A DNA stretch of 64,000 bases. It comes from Lepidurus packardi (Eukaryota; Arthropoda; Branchiopoda; Notostraca; Triopsidae). Made by a program: the position numbers and the translations under genes. The notes beneath the pieces were generated by a model, which did not search any database, was not told the origin of the DNA, and saw only the letters and a program-made list of their open reading frames with translations. Location: assembly GCA_023053545.1 (NCBI GenBank), contig JAKZAN010000001.1, positions 186,001 to 250,000 of the forward strand. The letters run 5' to 3'. Below, one piece after another: positions 41,231 through 53,003 of the stretch. Position 1 is the first letter of the stretch. Each line of letters starts with the position of its first letter.

Positions 41231-44200
41231 ATAGAAACATCGTGAAGGGCAGAGCTTGAAGTCCGGGTGTCAACGAAGTTCGCTTTAAGTAAGTTGTTAG
41301 AGACGGTAGCTGGAGGAACGTTTTCTAGTGGAATTTTAAAATTTTTATTGACTGGGATGCATTCCGAGTGGGTTTGTTTGACGGGTCGATATTGTCATAA
41401 ACCCTCATGATTGTACAGCCTCCCCAGTCCCATCTCTCCGTTTCTTGGTATACCTCTTCTCCAACCCTACGTTGTAGTCGTAGTAAGTGAAAGCTATCTC
41501 CCAGTAAATCGTCTAGAGGACGTTCTTTAAGAGAAACCGAGTATAAAAAGGGGCCGATTGGATATGTAGGGGGCAGAGAGCGAGAGAGAGAGAGAACGTG
41601 TAGCCGTGGAAGATTTAAATACAGTGAAATGGCTAAATGTAAACGTATTCCCACAATATTTAATCCATTCAGACATCTTTTAAAGCAAATGTATGTAAGC
41701 TAATTATTGCAAATAATGTATGTATGTAGTTTAATCTGCAAATGTGGCTACGAGGCGGAGACTCCACAATTCGTTGTTTACTTACTTACCAATATTTTAA
41801 TTTTTTTTCTTTTACAAAAATCATTGAATTTTGTATTCAACATGTGTAAAACGTATTGTTAAGACGCCAAATGCCAGAATACGGAATATATAGAAAACCC
41901 GGTGCCCAATCACGCTGCTCGTTGCTAATGTTGCCATGGCCCTTGGATACAGACCTTTGTTTATATAGGCACTTGCCGCCACTTTGCGTAGACGACGGAA
42001 TTAGAGAACCCAAGCCATATTGTGAACAGACGCCCAGTGTAGCACACGTCAGGTAATTTGCTCCCGTTTTATTTTAAATGTATCGACTCCATCCGACTTT
42101 GATTAAACTGAATGCAATCAAAGCTTAACTTTTAAGCAAGCCGCGTGCATATTTTCACATTTTGTTAATTAAATGCGTCATTACTGAATATTTTCGAATT
42201 ATTCCTGCGTCACTAGGTTTTCGAACGTATTCACGTTTGTTCGCTCCCACTGGCTTTATAATGCCATTAACTCGCTTAACAATAAGTCTCAAGTTCCCGT
42301 ACACTGCTTTTCGTTTCCTTCAATGAGACAAAAATTATTTCTCCAATTAAAAAAATCAAATCTGATTTTAGCCATAGTCAAATTTCACTTAATTCATCAA
42401 GTCTCGTAACTACCAACAAAGATACACTGCCGGGGGAAAATCCCGTGTTTAAAATAAAGAAAATATGAGTGGAAACCAATTTTTCAAATTTTTCGGTCGA
42501 AAAAGGTAATACGAAATATTCCCCAGCAATGGCCGCCATAGCCGGCACCGCGTCCGAAGCGAGCGTAGCGAACAATTTGCTGTCTTTGTTCCGTGCCGCT
42601 CAACGCGAGAGCATTCGCATACACGGCTGGTCCGCCAGGTTTCGGTTTGTCAAGTCGGGTGGGATGACGTGCTTTTTCCGTCACTCAAATGAAACTTGTT
42701 AAAGCTGAAGACCTTACTAAGTTGTGTTTAAACATGAACAGTATTACTAAGAGTTGTTCCTTTTCTATTTATTAGGTGGTGACAAATTTCACAAACAGTT
42801 TGCAAGTGTTCAGTGTGTGGTCCTTTCTCTCTTCCCGTTCCGCTCAGCCAACTTGATCACCGTGCGTTTTGCCATCCTTTTGGAGACGAAAAAGACAAAC
42901 GCAACTGTATCTGCTATTTATCTGCAAAGCTGAGGCTGCGTGGAGACAGCTATTATTCACCTTCTGATGGGACCTGCCAGGAGAACCAGAAGGAAAGGTA
43001 TGCCAGGAATTCAAAGTGTTGTGGCCGGTTAGGTCTTTTGCTGCAACATTTGAATTTCCTGGGGGACAGAAAAGCTTTCGCTGTGCCATGCAATAGGTCT
43101 TAAATGGCAAAAGCAGCGAAAACTTTTCTGGGGTCAGGGGTCAAACGGGTGGTGGGAGCCTCGACTGAAGAACGCGAAGACGTCGACAAACAAGGGTAAA
43201 AGTTTCGTCTGTGGACATTTCTGGCTGAGTACATTATTTTCTATTCAGTTTTAATGTTGGAAACACGTTAGTAACTAAACCTTCATCTCTTTTACAGGCT
43301 TTCCCTCCATTTAGCGCTCCGTCTGCTATTTTGCCGTGTTTTCAAGATTGTTTGCTGTTCTGGGGGCCGGATAAGAACTTTTCAGAAGAGGTAAGAGCTT
43401 ATTTTTATTTTTTCCAATGTGGTTTTTTGGTTTCTTTCCCTAGCCGAGACGTTCACTTTATGTTTGAACATATTGGTAATAGGTTCAGAGAAGGTAGACT
43501 CATTTTCAAGTGTTTCAGTAGCTGAGTTTTAGCGTTTTTATTCCTATTTTACCGTTTTAATTCTTGTTCCTTTTTTTTTTTCTAGGACGCTCATGAGACC
43601 ACGAGAGAAAAGAACTCTCGAAGGCTCTGGGTTGCAACAACTAAGAAAAAGGGGAGTAGAACCAGCACCTGGTCAACTTCTGAAAAATTGTCGTCTTTCC
43701 TACCCTTGCTACGTCTAGAGGCGGGGGAAGGGACACATTGGAGTCTTTTCGGAAAGGGGAGTACATTTCGTGTATTACTCTCTGCTTTCGTCTGTGTTCG
43801 TCTTTTTGGGCAAGTCAAACTTATTTTTGTAAACAAATTCGGTAACTTCTTGAGTTTGTGCAGGGAAAGCTTCACTTATGCTAGCCCGGGCAAAGCTTTT
43901 GGGTTTGAAAGAAGGAAAGCAGTTCTTGGTCAGTGTTTTCTTTCTTTCAAACTGATCGCATTTTGTCATTTTTGAAGGAGATTTTATCTCAGTTTAGGAT
44001 AATTTCTTGTAAATTTCTGAGAAAACGCCCGGAAGAGAACTGAGCTGATCGCATGACGGGTTAGTTACAACTATATTAATATCTTTTTATTTAGTTATTT
44101 AGTTTTTCCCTTCCAATAAGCAATCCTTGGTCTTGGGGTTCAGATGACCTTGAGCTCCTGACTCGAGCTGAGTGGACATGGGACATGGATTTTCTGTACT

Positions 44201-44318
44201 GACGGTATTACGTTTGACATTAAGTTGAATGCCTCTTCTGTGCTAATTTTCCCCAATAGGGTTTGGAAAGAAGGAGCGCTTTGTATTGGACCATGCGTAA
44301 TCCCTGTGGTCTGGTTCC
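41231..44318. other. Mostly non-coding; short (GA)n and a diverged hairpin repeat
   Basis: No gene supported. There is a GA microsatellite at about 41577-41603. The part at about 42955-43130 resembles the repeat in block S (21330-21505) at lower identity. At 42464 an ATG opens a 14-residue frame ending at a possible GT donor; no matching downstream exon was recognised. Poly-T tracts at 43570-43585 may reflect old polypyrimidine tracts or retroposed tails. Confidence 0.4.
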
Positions 44319-45649
44319 TTTGGTGAGCTTTCTTCAATTCCGCGGTGTTTTCAAGCTTGTCTACCGAAGACGATGTCAAATTTGGAAGTCGAGGTAACTT
44401 TTTCATTTCCCCCAAATAACTGTTATGACTCGTTTGTAATCGTTTGTATCTCGTTATGACTCGTTTGTATAAGTTCCGACTAACTTTTTTCCCACTTCTG
44501 TGTTTGTTTTGTAGGACCTCCGTAATGGAGACCGCAGAAAGAGGGTGGAACGGAATCCTTTTGGGGCTGTGAAACTCGTCCATTGTTTCGAAGCGAAAAG
44601 ATGTGAATAAGTTGACTTGGCCAACGACTCAATCGTCTAGAACTTTAACTCTTTCTTGTCTTGTTCACCGAGTGTCGACAAAAGGTACAAACGCCGAATA
44701 CTATAAATTGTTTCATAGTGGTTAATACTGGTTGTTTTCTCTTTTCTTCTAGTTCTCGGAGCCAAAATAAAGTTGCAAATATGAAGCAAAATTTCATCCA
44801 CTTTAGAAGAAGAAGAAGATTCTTGTGAGCTGCCGTTGTTAAATTCACTAGTTTTGTCCATGGCGTTTATAACGACAGGTAAAGTGTTTTAATGTTAAAT
44901 GAACTCGATTTCCGGAAATGAATATCTGCTTGATTGTGTAGGTTACTGTTGGCTTCAGATGGAGCTCCGTTTGCGCTAGTATTCCGTCTCGACAAATTTG
45001 TGAGCTGGTCCGATCATTTGGACAGGTTCTTTGAAGGGTAAGTTGGTCCTTTGATAATATCACTCCAAAAGGAGTTTTCTGTAGTGGAAGTTTTTCATTC
45101 ATTCGTAGCGTTTTCTCATTCCTCTTTGCTCTAGGCTTCCGTTTTTGCGCCCCTAGTGTTCTTTCCTCGCTATTTAGTAGCGCAGGCATTCCTAAAGAAG
45201 ATTATCCGTGCATCTATGGCGATTCCCCAGCTGCAATACCGAAGATCACCGTCATCATCAGCTCTTCCCCCAACTCTTGCCTTTGAACGCCGTCCGAGCT
45301 AATCATCTGTACGTCGCCTTTGATTCGGATTCGCCCTTTCTTGTGATGGAACTAGGAAACCCAGAGGGCACCAGGTATGCTAGGAGGTTTGGTTGCGGTA
45401 AATCGCCTAAAGATTTGCTGCAGTTTAACCTTCTGGGGGCAGAAAAGCTTCCGTTGCTCCATTATGCGTTAGGTCTTCGCGTTTTAGGTCTTTAAATGGT
45501 AGCAACGGAGCTTGGGCACCTAAACAACCATGTCCGATAAGAGAACTCGGAGCTTGGGCGCCTTCTTTCTCCTTCGGCCGTACAAGCGAGACAATCAAAA
45601 TGTACCAACTTCATTATTAATGTGTTGTTGGGGTTGGGAACCTATAATG

Positions 45650-45755
45650 AGACATCGGTATTTACTTTAATACCTGATCCCCCCTTAAACCTCGTAAAGT
45701 ATAGTTGCCTACTTCCAGCTTCCGCGCTTTTCTTTTCTGAGGTGTGGTCCATCTG
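45650..45755 (-). pseudogene. Relic of NLR gene exon 1 / intron 1 (second relic)
   Basis: Same minus-strand fragment as 21640-21745: exon 1 end (HTSEKKSAEAG), donor, intron and acceptor, then cut. It lies in block S copy 2 and is joined to the 5' end of a truncated non-LTR ORF2. Confidence 0.7.
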
Positions 45756-46554
45756 CGAGAAAGAGTTTGCGAAACACTTTGCAAAAGTTCAAAGCGGGGT
45801 ACAACTACAGACGAGCAAGGGGAATGAAGGACAGGAAACGATTCTTAGGCAGCAGGTAGAACAATTTATACGAGGAAGTAGCAGGTGGAAAGAATTGGAA
45901 AGGCCGTTCACTAAATGGGAGTTTAACGAAATTTTAACAAGATTACCCAGCTCTAGCCAGGGGAGGGACTTCACTACAAAATAATCAGTAACTTACCAAA
46001 CAACTTCAGAGAAGCTTTGTATAACATCTAGAACCTGATACTAAGAGTAGGCCAAGTACCCAAAGAGTGGAAAAACGCAACGGTAATTCCGATATTAAAA
46101 CAAGGGAAAAGCGCAGAAAAAGTTGAATCATATAGACCCATTGCTTTGCTCTCGTGTCTAGCGAAAATTTTTGAACGTTGACTAGTAAAAGGATTAAATT
46201 GGATAACTGAAACGTATAACATAATGTCAGTATATCAAACGGGGTTTCGACCAGGAAGAAGTACAATAGATCAACTAGTCAGAGTGAAGGAGGCTGAATC
46301 TATCCAGGCGGAAGACTGTACAGCTTTACTCCTACTAGATCTTTAACATGACTCGGTTTGGTCAAGCAAACTATTAGCAAAATTAGGGGAAGGAGGCTTT
46401 AAAGGGAAAATATTACAGATTGTACAGGACTTGCTTACGAACAGGACAATGGAAGTCAGAATAGGTGCGACGACATCAAGAAAAGTAAACTTAAGTAAAG
46501 GTACACCACAGGGATCAGTTTTGAGTCCATGGCTCTTGAATAGTATGATTAGTG
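45756..46554 (+). mobile_element. Non-LTR retrotransposon ORF2 (RT) pseudogene, block S copy 2
   Basis: Plus strand: pre-RT region (EFAKHFAKVQSGVQLQTSKG, FTKWEFNEILTRLPSSSQGR), then EWKNATVIPILKQGKSAEK, YRPIALLSCLAKIFER and GTPQGSVLSPWLLNSMIS. In-frame stops match those of the copy at 21746. The RT ends before the catalytic box because of the junction at 46554. Confidence 0.85.
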
Positions 46555-47951
46555 ATTTCCCACGGTTTAAAGTCGTTTTATTCGCTCGACTCACGCCGAT
46601 CCCCTTTGGCCTGCAAAACGCCGTCTTCGCTGTAAGCTCAACTTTCAGTTCTATTCAAAGAAAGGGACAAAAGCTACTTACTACCACTACTTCTACCTAA
46701 TAATCGTTGTTATTGTGTTGACCATTTTACTAAAGGAAATGGAATTAATCTCGGTTTTTCTTTCGACAGCTTAGTCTGGGACAGTATATGGTAGCTACAG
46801 CCCTAGGGCTTTTGCCAACACAGATCATTAATGTATACCTGGGCAGCACGTTAAGATCTATGCAAGATGTCTTGACAGACGAGACAACAGCCACTACAGG
46901 TTACATTGTCTTCGCTATCCAAGTATGTATAGAAGTCTCTAAAATGGTTTTGTAAAGTTGTCCCTAAAGTGGGCTTGAACGTCGTCTAATTCAGCTTAAA
47001 AGTCGGCTCGGAAGTTTACTAGAAAGGCCGCTTAGAAGTGGGCTTCCAAGTCGCCTAGAAAGACGTCTTGGAAGTTAGCTGGAAAGTCGACTAGACAGTA
47101 GACTTGGAAGTCGACTCGGAAGTTGGCTTAAAAGGTGACTACGAAGTCCGCTTGGAAGTTGGCTTGCAAGGCAGCTTAGAAGTCTACTTCCAAGTCGACT
47201 TGAAAGTCGTCTCAGAAGTACGCTTAAAAGGTAGCTCGTGAGTTGACTGGGTAGTGGGCTTGAAAGTCGACTCAGAAGTCGGCTTGAAAGGTAACTAGAA
47301 AGTCAGCCTGGAAGTCGGCTTGGAAGTTGGCTTGAAAGGATGCTTTGTAGTCTCTGAAGTTGCGAGAATTGGATAGTTTTTGAAGCCTATATAATTCATA
47401 ATAGACTTTCGGCTGTTTAAAAACTGTCCAAGACGCCTTGCAAGCATATAACTTCAAAACAAGCGTAATTAAAAAATTACCAAAGTAGAATGTAGTAGAG
47501 TGTTTCAATTTATAGACGCTTGATGATTCATTACTGTTTGTTTTAATTGGTCTGAAGCTGGAACTCCTAAAAGTCAAAACTTCAGCCATAACAATTTTTT
47601 AAAAAAAAAGTTTAAACGTTCTCAAACGGACAGATGGCCACAGATTTCCAAAAGCTTACGTTTTAGAAGATATAAACAAAAAAGGTTTCGAACTTTCATT
47701 CCCAAACTTTTGTGTGGAGATGTTTGTTGTAAGTGAAAACATACGAAAGCTTTTAAAAGTCAAAGCAAACCACTGTGTTTGATTTCACCTATTTAACTTA
47801 GCAAAGCAATTCAAAGCTAGCTAAAAATAGAAAGCCAAACTTGTAACGCTTTCGTTGGTTGATTTTTCAGATTTTGATTAGTGTGGCAGTTATGGCGTAT
47901 GTGGTACATCGCGCGCGTAGAGAACTCCAAATACTCATGCTGCATGAATAA
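46555..47951 (+). CDS. TMEM64-like: TMEM64-like (VTT/SNARE-associated) protein, three 3' exons
   Basis: Plus-strand exons 46555-46631, 46770-46922 and 47871-47951 with good GT-AG borders and phase 0 junctions. They read FKVVLFARLTPIPFGLQNAV, then LSLGQYMVATALGLLPTQII and NVYLGSTLRSMQDVL up to GYIVFAIQ, then ILISVAVMAYVVHRARREL and stop. LARLTPIPFGLQN and LLPTQ-x-x-N-x-YLG-x-TLR are diagnostic of TMEM64-type multi-pass ER/Golgi proteins (VTT domain); the C-terminal helix ends in YVVHRA as in the family. The first exon is cut at 46554, where non-LTR sequence replaces the 5' part; upstream exons were not found. Three residues expected at the first splice junction are absent. It is a 5'-truncated gene or pseudogene. 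Confidence 0.8.
46967..47342. repeat. 12-bp minisatellite (CTTGGAAGTCGG) in TMEM64-like intron
   Basis: About 31 tandem 12-bp units, consensus CTTGGAAGTCGG, each diverged by a few bases, lying in the last intron. The period is exact for long runs. It has no relation to the 13-bp arrays. Confidence 0.8.
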
Positions 47952-48429
47952 GCCAAGAACAATAACTTGTTATATTCCAAGGATGCTGAAATGGAGAAGA
48001 ACAGTCACTTGAATCTGACCAGCACCTTTGTGGTTTAGAAAAGAACAACTTCAAAATACGGGGAACGATGGAAACTTACTTGTGCATATATTCTTACTTG
48101 ACCAGTTTGCCCTTCTGCGTTCCAAGCCTGGGTATATGCAGCACAGAACATGAAAAAATTGGGAACGAAAGTTGAATTCAAGTAACTTACCTGTACCGGC
48201 CCCCAATAAGGTACACGATTAACGTCGCGGATACATGTCCGCTGTACTAAAGAACCGTTTCATACACACAACCTTCTCGAGACAACGTCGTCCTGTCGTA
48301 AGGTGTTTCGACCCACGACAAATTGCCCAATGGACGTCCGCCTTCTAAGGGGAATCTATTGCATGGCAGACGCAGAAAGCTCTGGAGCAGTTCTATGCAT
48401 AAAGTTGGAAAAAGCTAGAAGCGCAGTCA
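47952..48429. other. No gene recognised
   Basis: Presumed 3' flank of the TMEM64-like gene and end of the ectodomain gene. A short frame at 48356-48450 continues the ectodomain gene past a GT donor and is probably intronic. Confidence 0.4.
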
Positions 48430-50641
48430 TTTCTGATAGCAATGTTCTTACTTGTTTTTCGGAGAAAGGTTCTACCCACTGAGCTCCAAAAACGGTTGAC
48501 CCACTACAGGTTCGAGTCACCGGATTGCTGCTTTCATCAAGGCAAATCTGGGGAGGTGTGACGTCAAGCTTGGTTGGACTCTTTGACCAACTCCCCCAGC
48601 CCAGAAGTACGACGCACTCCTTTCCAGGGAACACCGATCCGCTGCGAAGAATTGTGCCCCACTCAAAGTGCCGTCTCTAGTACGGTTTACGAAGAAACTG
48701 ATAGCTTCCAGTGTGTTCCTTATAAAAGGCGACTGCTTAGTGGAACTGCCACTCAGGAGTGCGTTGAGTGACTCGATCTCCGTCTCGTAGCAAGTCATAT
48801 TTTCCAGGTCTCTGCCCTTGAAAGTTTCACTTAACATGGAGACAGTGATAAGCAAATCAGAACCATTCTGTTCATACGAAATGTCTTTGCCCACAAGGTA
48901 AACGCTCGAAGCATAGACAAGTCTTAGGTCGAAGGTTCTCGGGTCATTGTTCATCTCCATTACGAGCTATAACTATAAAAGGCCTAAAATCAATTTTCTG
49001 CATCTATCTTTAGTAAGAAAATACCTTTCTTAGCGGCTGATCGTAGTCTAAAGATGAAGTAGGAAAAGCCGCGTTGCGAACCCGAATGAGCAAGCCCAGT
49101 TTGCCCATAGATAGCGTAGCTACTTGAATCTCTTGCGAACGGTTACCGTAGCAGGACCCCAAGTACCTTACTTGACATGCGTTTTTGGGTGAATTCTCAT
49201 CCATTCTCAGCACAGGAATGGTCTAAAAGTGCAGAGAAACTTGGTAACTGAAATACATGTTTGCTTATAGACTCGCGTATAGCTCAGCTTGTTACACCCA
49301 AGCTACAACTACAAGGAGGCTGCATTTCAATTTACATGTCTCAATTCAGTGAAGACAGAAATTAAAAACTGTTGCGTCTTGCGTATGAACATTGCACATA
49401 TTACTGCACGTAAAAAATGACGCCTGAGTTAAGCTATACCCAGCCTTATTACCCAGTTGGTTTTACCGTGCTGTAGTCGCCAGGTTTGCTTCCAAATTCG
49501 TCTCCGTCTCCGTATGCGCCGTCTAGTATCCAGACGCTGGTGAAAGGCCTGTCTTTCCGGTCGTCGTATGCGTCTTTAAATTTGGCTGCGCAGCGAAGAA
49601 GTTCAGTCCCTGGATCCGGCCCGTCTATTTTTTGAATCTCAATGTCGATTACTTGTTTCAGAGGCAGCCCTTGTAACGTAAGAGAAAGTTATTAGTATTA
49701 CGAGGAAACTGCTTCAACATTTGACTTAGTTTCTGCTGTGTTTCATTGAAGCTATGTTCTGATGTGATACAGCTGAATGGGAGTTCAATACTGCATGCAT
49801 AACCCTGAGTTTGCTTGATATCTACAAAAAGTTCAGAAAGCCCAGTGTAAAACCCAGCGGCGAAGCAGTGCCCCCCCTTGGCTACGTGACGGAGAACTCG
49901 TTTCCCCATAATACACGACTAAATGTTGTGTGTAATTAGTAAACATTTGGAGCATTTGGATACATTTGAGATGACTACCATTTGAATACCAACTTTCGCT
50001 GAAAAAATGCCGTCTGCCGGCCTCCCAATAGTAAGAGGTCCGAATCGTCACATTGGGTTTCTTCATAACCAGACTTCTGTCCTATACCTTTTTAGTTGTA
50101 AACTAGGTACGGAATGAAACTTCGGTCGTACCCAAAGAACATAATTAGACGGCAGCATTCCACCTAACTCACTACAGCTCTCGGAAACATCAGCCAGTTC
50201 TTTCGTCTTGATGATAGATAGATGCAATACTCCACGCCAGCTTTGCCATGCCACTGATCTTCTGGCCTGTCGAAAAGTGGTATCGCGTCAAGTTCCCTCG
50301 GCAATTGACTAACCTTGGTCTTGGGGGTAATCTGGGTCGATCGAATGGGTTAGCAAGGTAACGGGACGAAAGCTTGTTGTGAATCCTTCCTAAATCGAAG
50401 AGGCCCTTTTATATCTTTTCAAATGACTTCCTCTGTTGATTTCAGGGTCGTGTCTTGAACACTTTTTTACCTTTGCTGGTCTTGGCATTGAAACCGATGA
50501 TGGACCTTTCGTTTCTGATCCCACATGCTGTCTCAAATGGAAGGCCGTGAATAGTAGAAAATAGGAGCAACTATGGAAATTGATTATTCCATTTCCAACT
50601 ACTTGGAAACAAACTGAACTACGCTTATGAAACCTACGCAC
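48430..50641 (-). CDS. Ectodomain-type gene, copy C (lectin-like plus HormR-like)
   Basis: Minus-strand exon series. About 50440-50620 is a leader-like exon (CSYFLLFTAFHL). About 49990-50330 holds ELADVSESCSELGGMLPSNY and a Trp/Ser-rich stretch. About 49463-49910 includes IDIEIQKIDGPDPGTELLRC. About 49020-49225 has IPVLRMDENSPKNACQVRYL and MGKLGLLIRVRNAAF. About 48450-48965 has DLRLVYASSVYLVGKDISYE, then, after a frame break near 48600, a Cys/Trp-rich module (QICLDESSNPVTRTC, GAQWVEP). That last pattern (C...P-V-T-R-x-C...GA-x-W) resembles the hormone-receptor (HormR) motif of adhesion-type GPCR ectodomains. No seven-helix region was found. It looks secreted or truncated; frame breaks make functionality doubtful. 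The gene is co-duplicated with NLR copies 1 and 3. Confidence 0.45.
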
Positions 50642-50644
50642 TGA

Positions 50645-51784
50645 GTTTGGACTTTCTTACTAATTTCCTTTCCCGAAACTGTCACCAAAGGCAACACAAC
50701 GCTCCAAAAGAAATAGAACAAAATAGCGACCAGTCTTTTTTTTCCTGACGAAATAAAATGGTTCATTTTTTTTTCTAATCTTCTGCTTTTATCTAATCTT
50801 CTGGTTCTAATTTTCGGTTTGATTTATGGAATTGGTAGCAATCCAGTATTCGTTTTCAAAGGAGGTAAAACGAACAGGAAAATGGTCAGAGTCTTTTCTG
50901 CAAAGTAGAAACACGAAATACTGATCAGAAAACATTACCTAAAGCTGGGGTTCCAAGGAATCTAGATAACTAGTCCTTGGTATCCGCTTATGTTGTTACT
51001 AACTTTAATGAACACACAACGCAGCCTTCGTGCTGTAAGGAACTTAGACTGTATTGGAGTAACGTGAAAGGAAGACGCGGCTTAGCGACTTACGCTACAA
51101 ACAAAAGGGTACGAGGGGCAAAAAAGGGGTGGTACAACAAAAACTGAAACTCCCAACGTTTCCGAATTTCGGACTCAATACATCAGCTTATATTGCCTAT
51201 GTGGGCATCAGGGCGATGAGTACGGAACCGATGAACTAAACTGGCGAAAGTATCTTGGAACTGGTGCATCTCATTGGTCTTGCCATATTTCTTCATACAA
51301 AGTTTGTTGACGATTCTTTAAACGGTTGTAAATGTGGAGTTATTTTCTATAAGACGGCACAAAAAACGAAAATCGGATTTTTACCATCCACCAATTGTCT
51401 ATGACTCTTGTCTTGTCATACACTTACTTTTTAAGAAAAAGCAGATAAAAAGATGGATTTTAGAATTCAAATCTCTTTCAAATTGCCTACGATTATCTAG
51501 AATTGAATTATAGCTGGAAAAAGGAGCCAGGAAAGATACTAGCGCCGTCTCTTTTCAGGCCATAAAACTAGATTGTGTTATGGTCTGTCTTTTGGAAACA
51601 ATTGGACAATTGAAGTATCTTTTGAAAATATAACGTTTAATAAAATCAATTCAGCGGTTTTATCACTCCAATTGACTGACTGTAACCCTAAACATGTTCA
51701 ATAACCTTTGTCTTTTTCGGAAATTGCACGCGACTTTTTTAAATTCAATTTTTACTTTATTTTTTACTGTGCATCGAATTCTGC
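50645..51784. repeat. Non-coding part of duplicated block (matches about 2600-3754)
   Basis: Near-identical to the segment left of NLR copy 1. No coding potential recognised. Confidence 0.7.
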
Positions 51785-52398
51785 ATTTGTCCGTGGCGAA
51801 AGTTGTGAAAAGTTTGGGGGATCACTTTCGACAAGGAACTACAATTTAAACAGCACATGGAAAAGATGAGAGAAAGGGGAATGAAAGCTACCTTAATACT
51901 TCAAAAATTGGCAGGGACAAGCTGGGGAGCAAATATTAAAACGCTTAATAAGGGACTAGTAAGCGCAAAATTAGAATACGCGGCACTTGTTTTTAAAGAC
52001 GCCAATGAGATCATGTTAAAACGCGTAGAAACCATACTAAACAGAGCACTAGGAATAATTCTCGGGGCAATGAAAACCACGCCCATATCTGTGTCACTGT
52101 GCTCAACGGGACTAACACCACTCAGAGATAGGTGGGAAGAACTGGCTTAAGGTATCGCAACAGAATGATGGAACGTCCTTATGAAGACGAGGTAGTATTC
52201 AGAGTCCTCGATCACAGGGAAAAAAGAATACATGCACAAATGAGTACATGGATAGAAGCCTACCAACTCCCGGAAAGAAAAGCAGGAAATTTCTATGAGA
52301 AAACAATCGCCCCATGGGATTTTGATGTAACAGGTCTAACTTCCGGCGAAGACATCTATAACCTGTTCAGGGGATATGTGAGGACTGCTTTGTATTGA
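51785..52398 (+). mobile_element. Non-LTR retrotransposon ORF2 C-terminal fragment, copy 3
   Basis: Best preserved of the three tails: ILQKLAGTSWGANIK, GLVSAKLEYAALVFKDANEI, LNRALGIILGAMKTTP, STGLTPLRDRWEELA; then, after one frame break at about 52145, RYRNRMMERPYEDEVVFRVL and FDVTGLTSGEDIYNLFRGYV to a stop at 52398. It gives the natural C-terminus of the element. Confidence 0.85.
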
Positions 52399-53003
52399 AA
52401 GGAGAGCTAATCCTGTAAGTCTTTCCTCCGCAGTGGAGTTTCTTAGCCAAGTTTTCAGTCTTAGAATGGAAAAACTCCTTTAAGCGGTAGCGGTGCCAAG
52501 TGGCCATAACCGTACGTAGAACAGAAACATGAAATGAGAATGAAAATGAAAGTATAAAAACCCTTCAATGAGTCCTGTGAGGTAATGTAAACCTGCAGTG
52601 AGCATCGAAATGCTGCTTGTAAGCGGTTCCGAGAGTGAAATTCCGTTTAAATACGCTATAATTACAAACGAAATGGCTGAAAGTAGCAGAGCGATACTAC
52701 AATAACATTTGATTAGCAGTACTTACCTACTAAGGCTGCAGCGGACGGGTTAACTATACAGCTTTCTTATTCGCAAAATAAACTAAGAAGGAAGATGTTT
52801 GCCTCGAGGGAATTTGAGACCATAGAAAACCGTTGGAACGTACTAGAATGCTTTGGCGTTGTATTAATGAAAAAAGTAGAATGGGGTACTTAAAGGGCGG
52901 AATTTCTTATTGGCATACATCCACTAGGCACTAGGGTATACTTCTGTTGATTAATTGCTTTCGAAATTGCTATTGGATCTTTCAACAGAATTAAATACGC
53001 AAT
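52399..53003. other. Spacer between non-LTR tail and NLR copy 3
   Basis: No gene supported; shared with 4442-4852 and 23581-24123. Probably the NLR 3' flank. Confidence 0.5.

Larger units (their letters stand above)
44319..46554. repeat. Duplicated block S, copy 2 (matches 20317-22534)
   Basis: Near-identical to 20317-22534. It has a small extra tandem duplication near 44425-44465 (CTCGTTTGTAT-type units). It ends abruptly at 46554 inside the non-LTR RT and runs straight into a TMEM64-like coding exon. Confidence 0.85.

Noticed and set aside
42464..42505. Short plus-strand frame MSGNQFFKFFGRK followed by a GT donor
   Set aside because: Could be a first coding exon, but no downstream exon or homologous family could be identified.
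44140..44583. 147-codon minus-strand frame
   Set aside because: Straddles the block S boundary at 44319 so it joins unrelated sequences; no domain seen.
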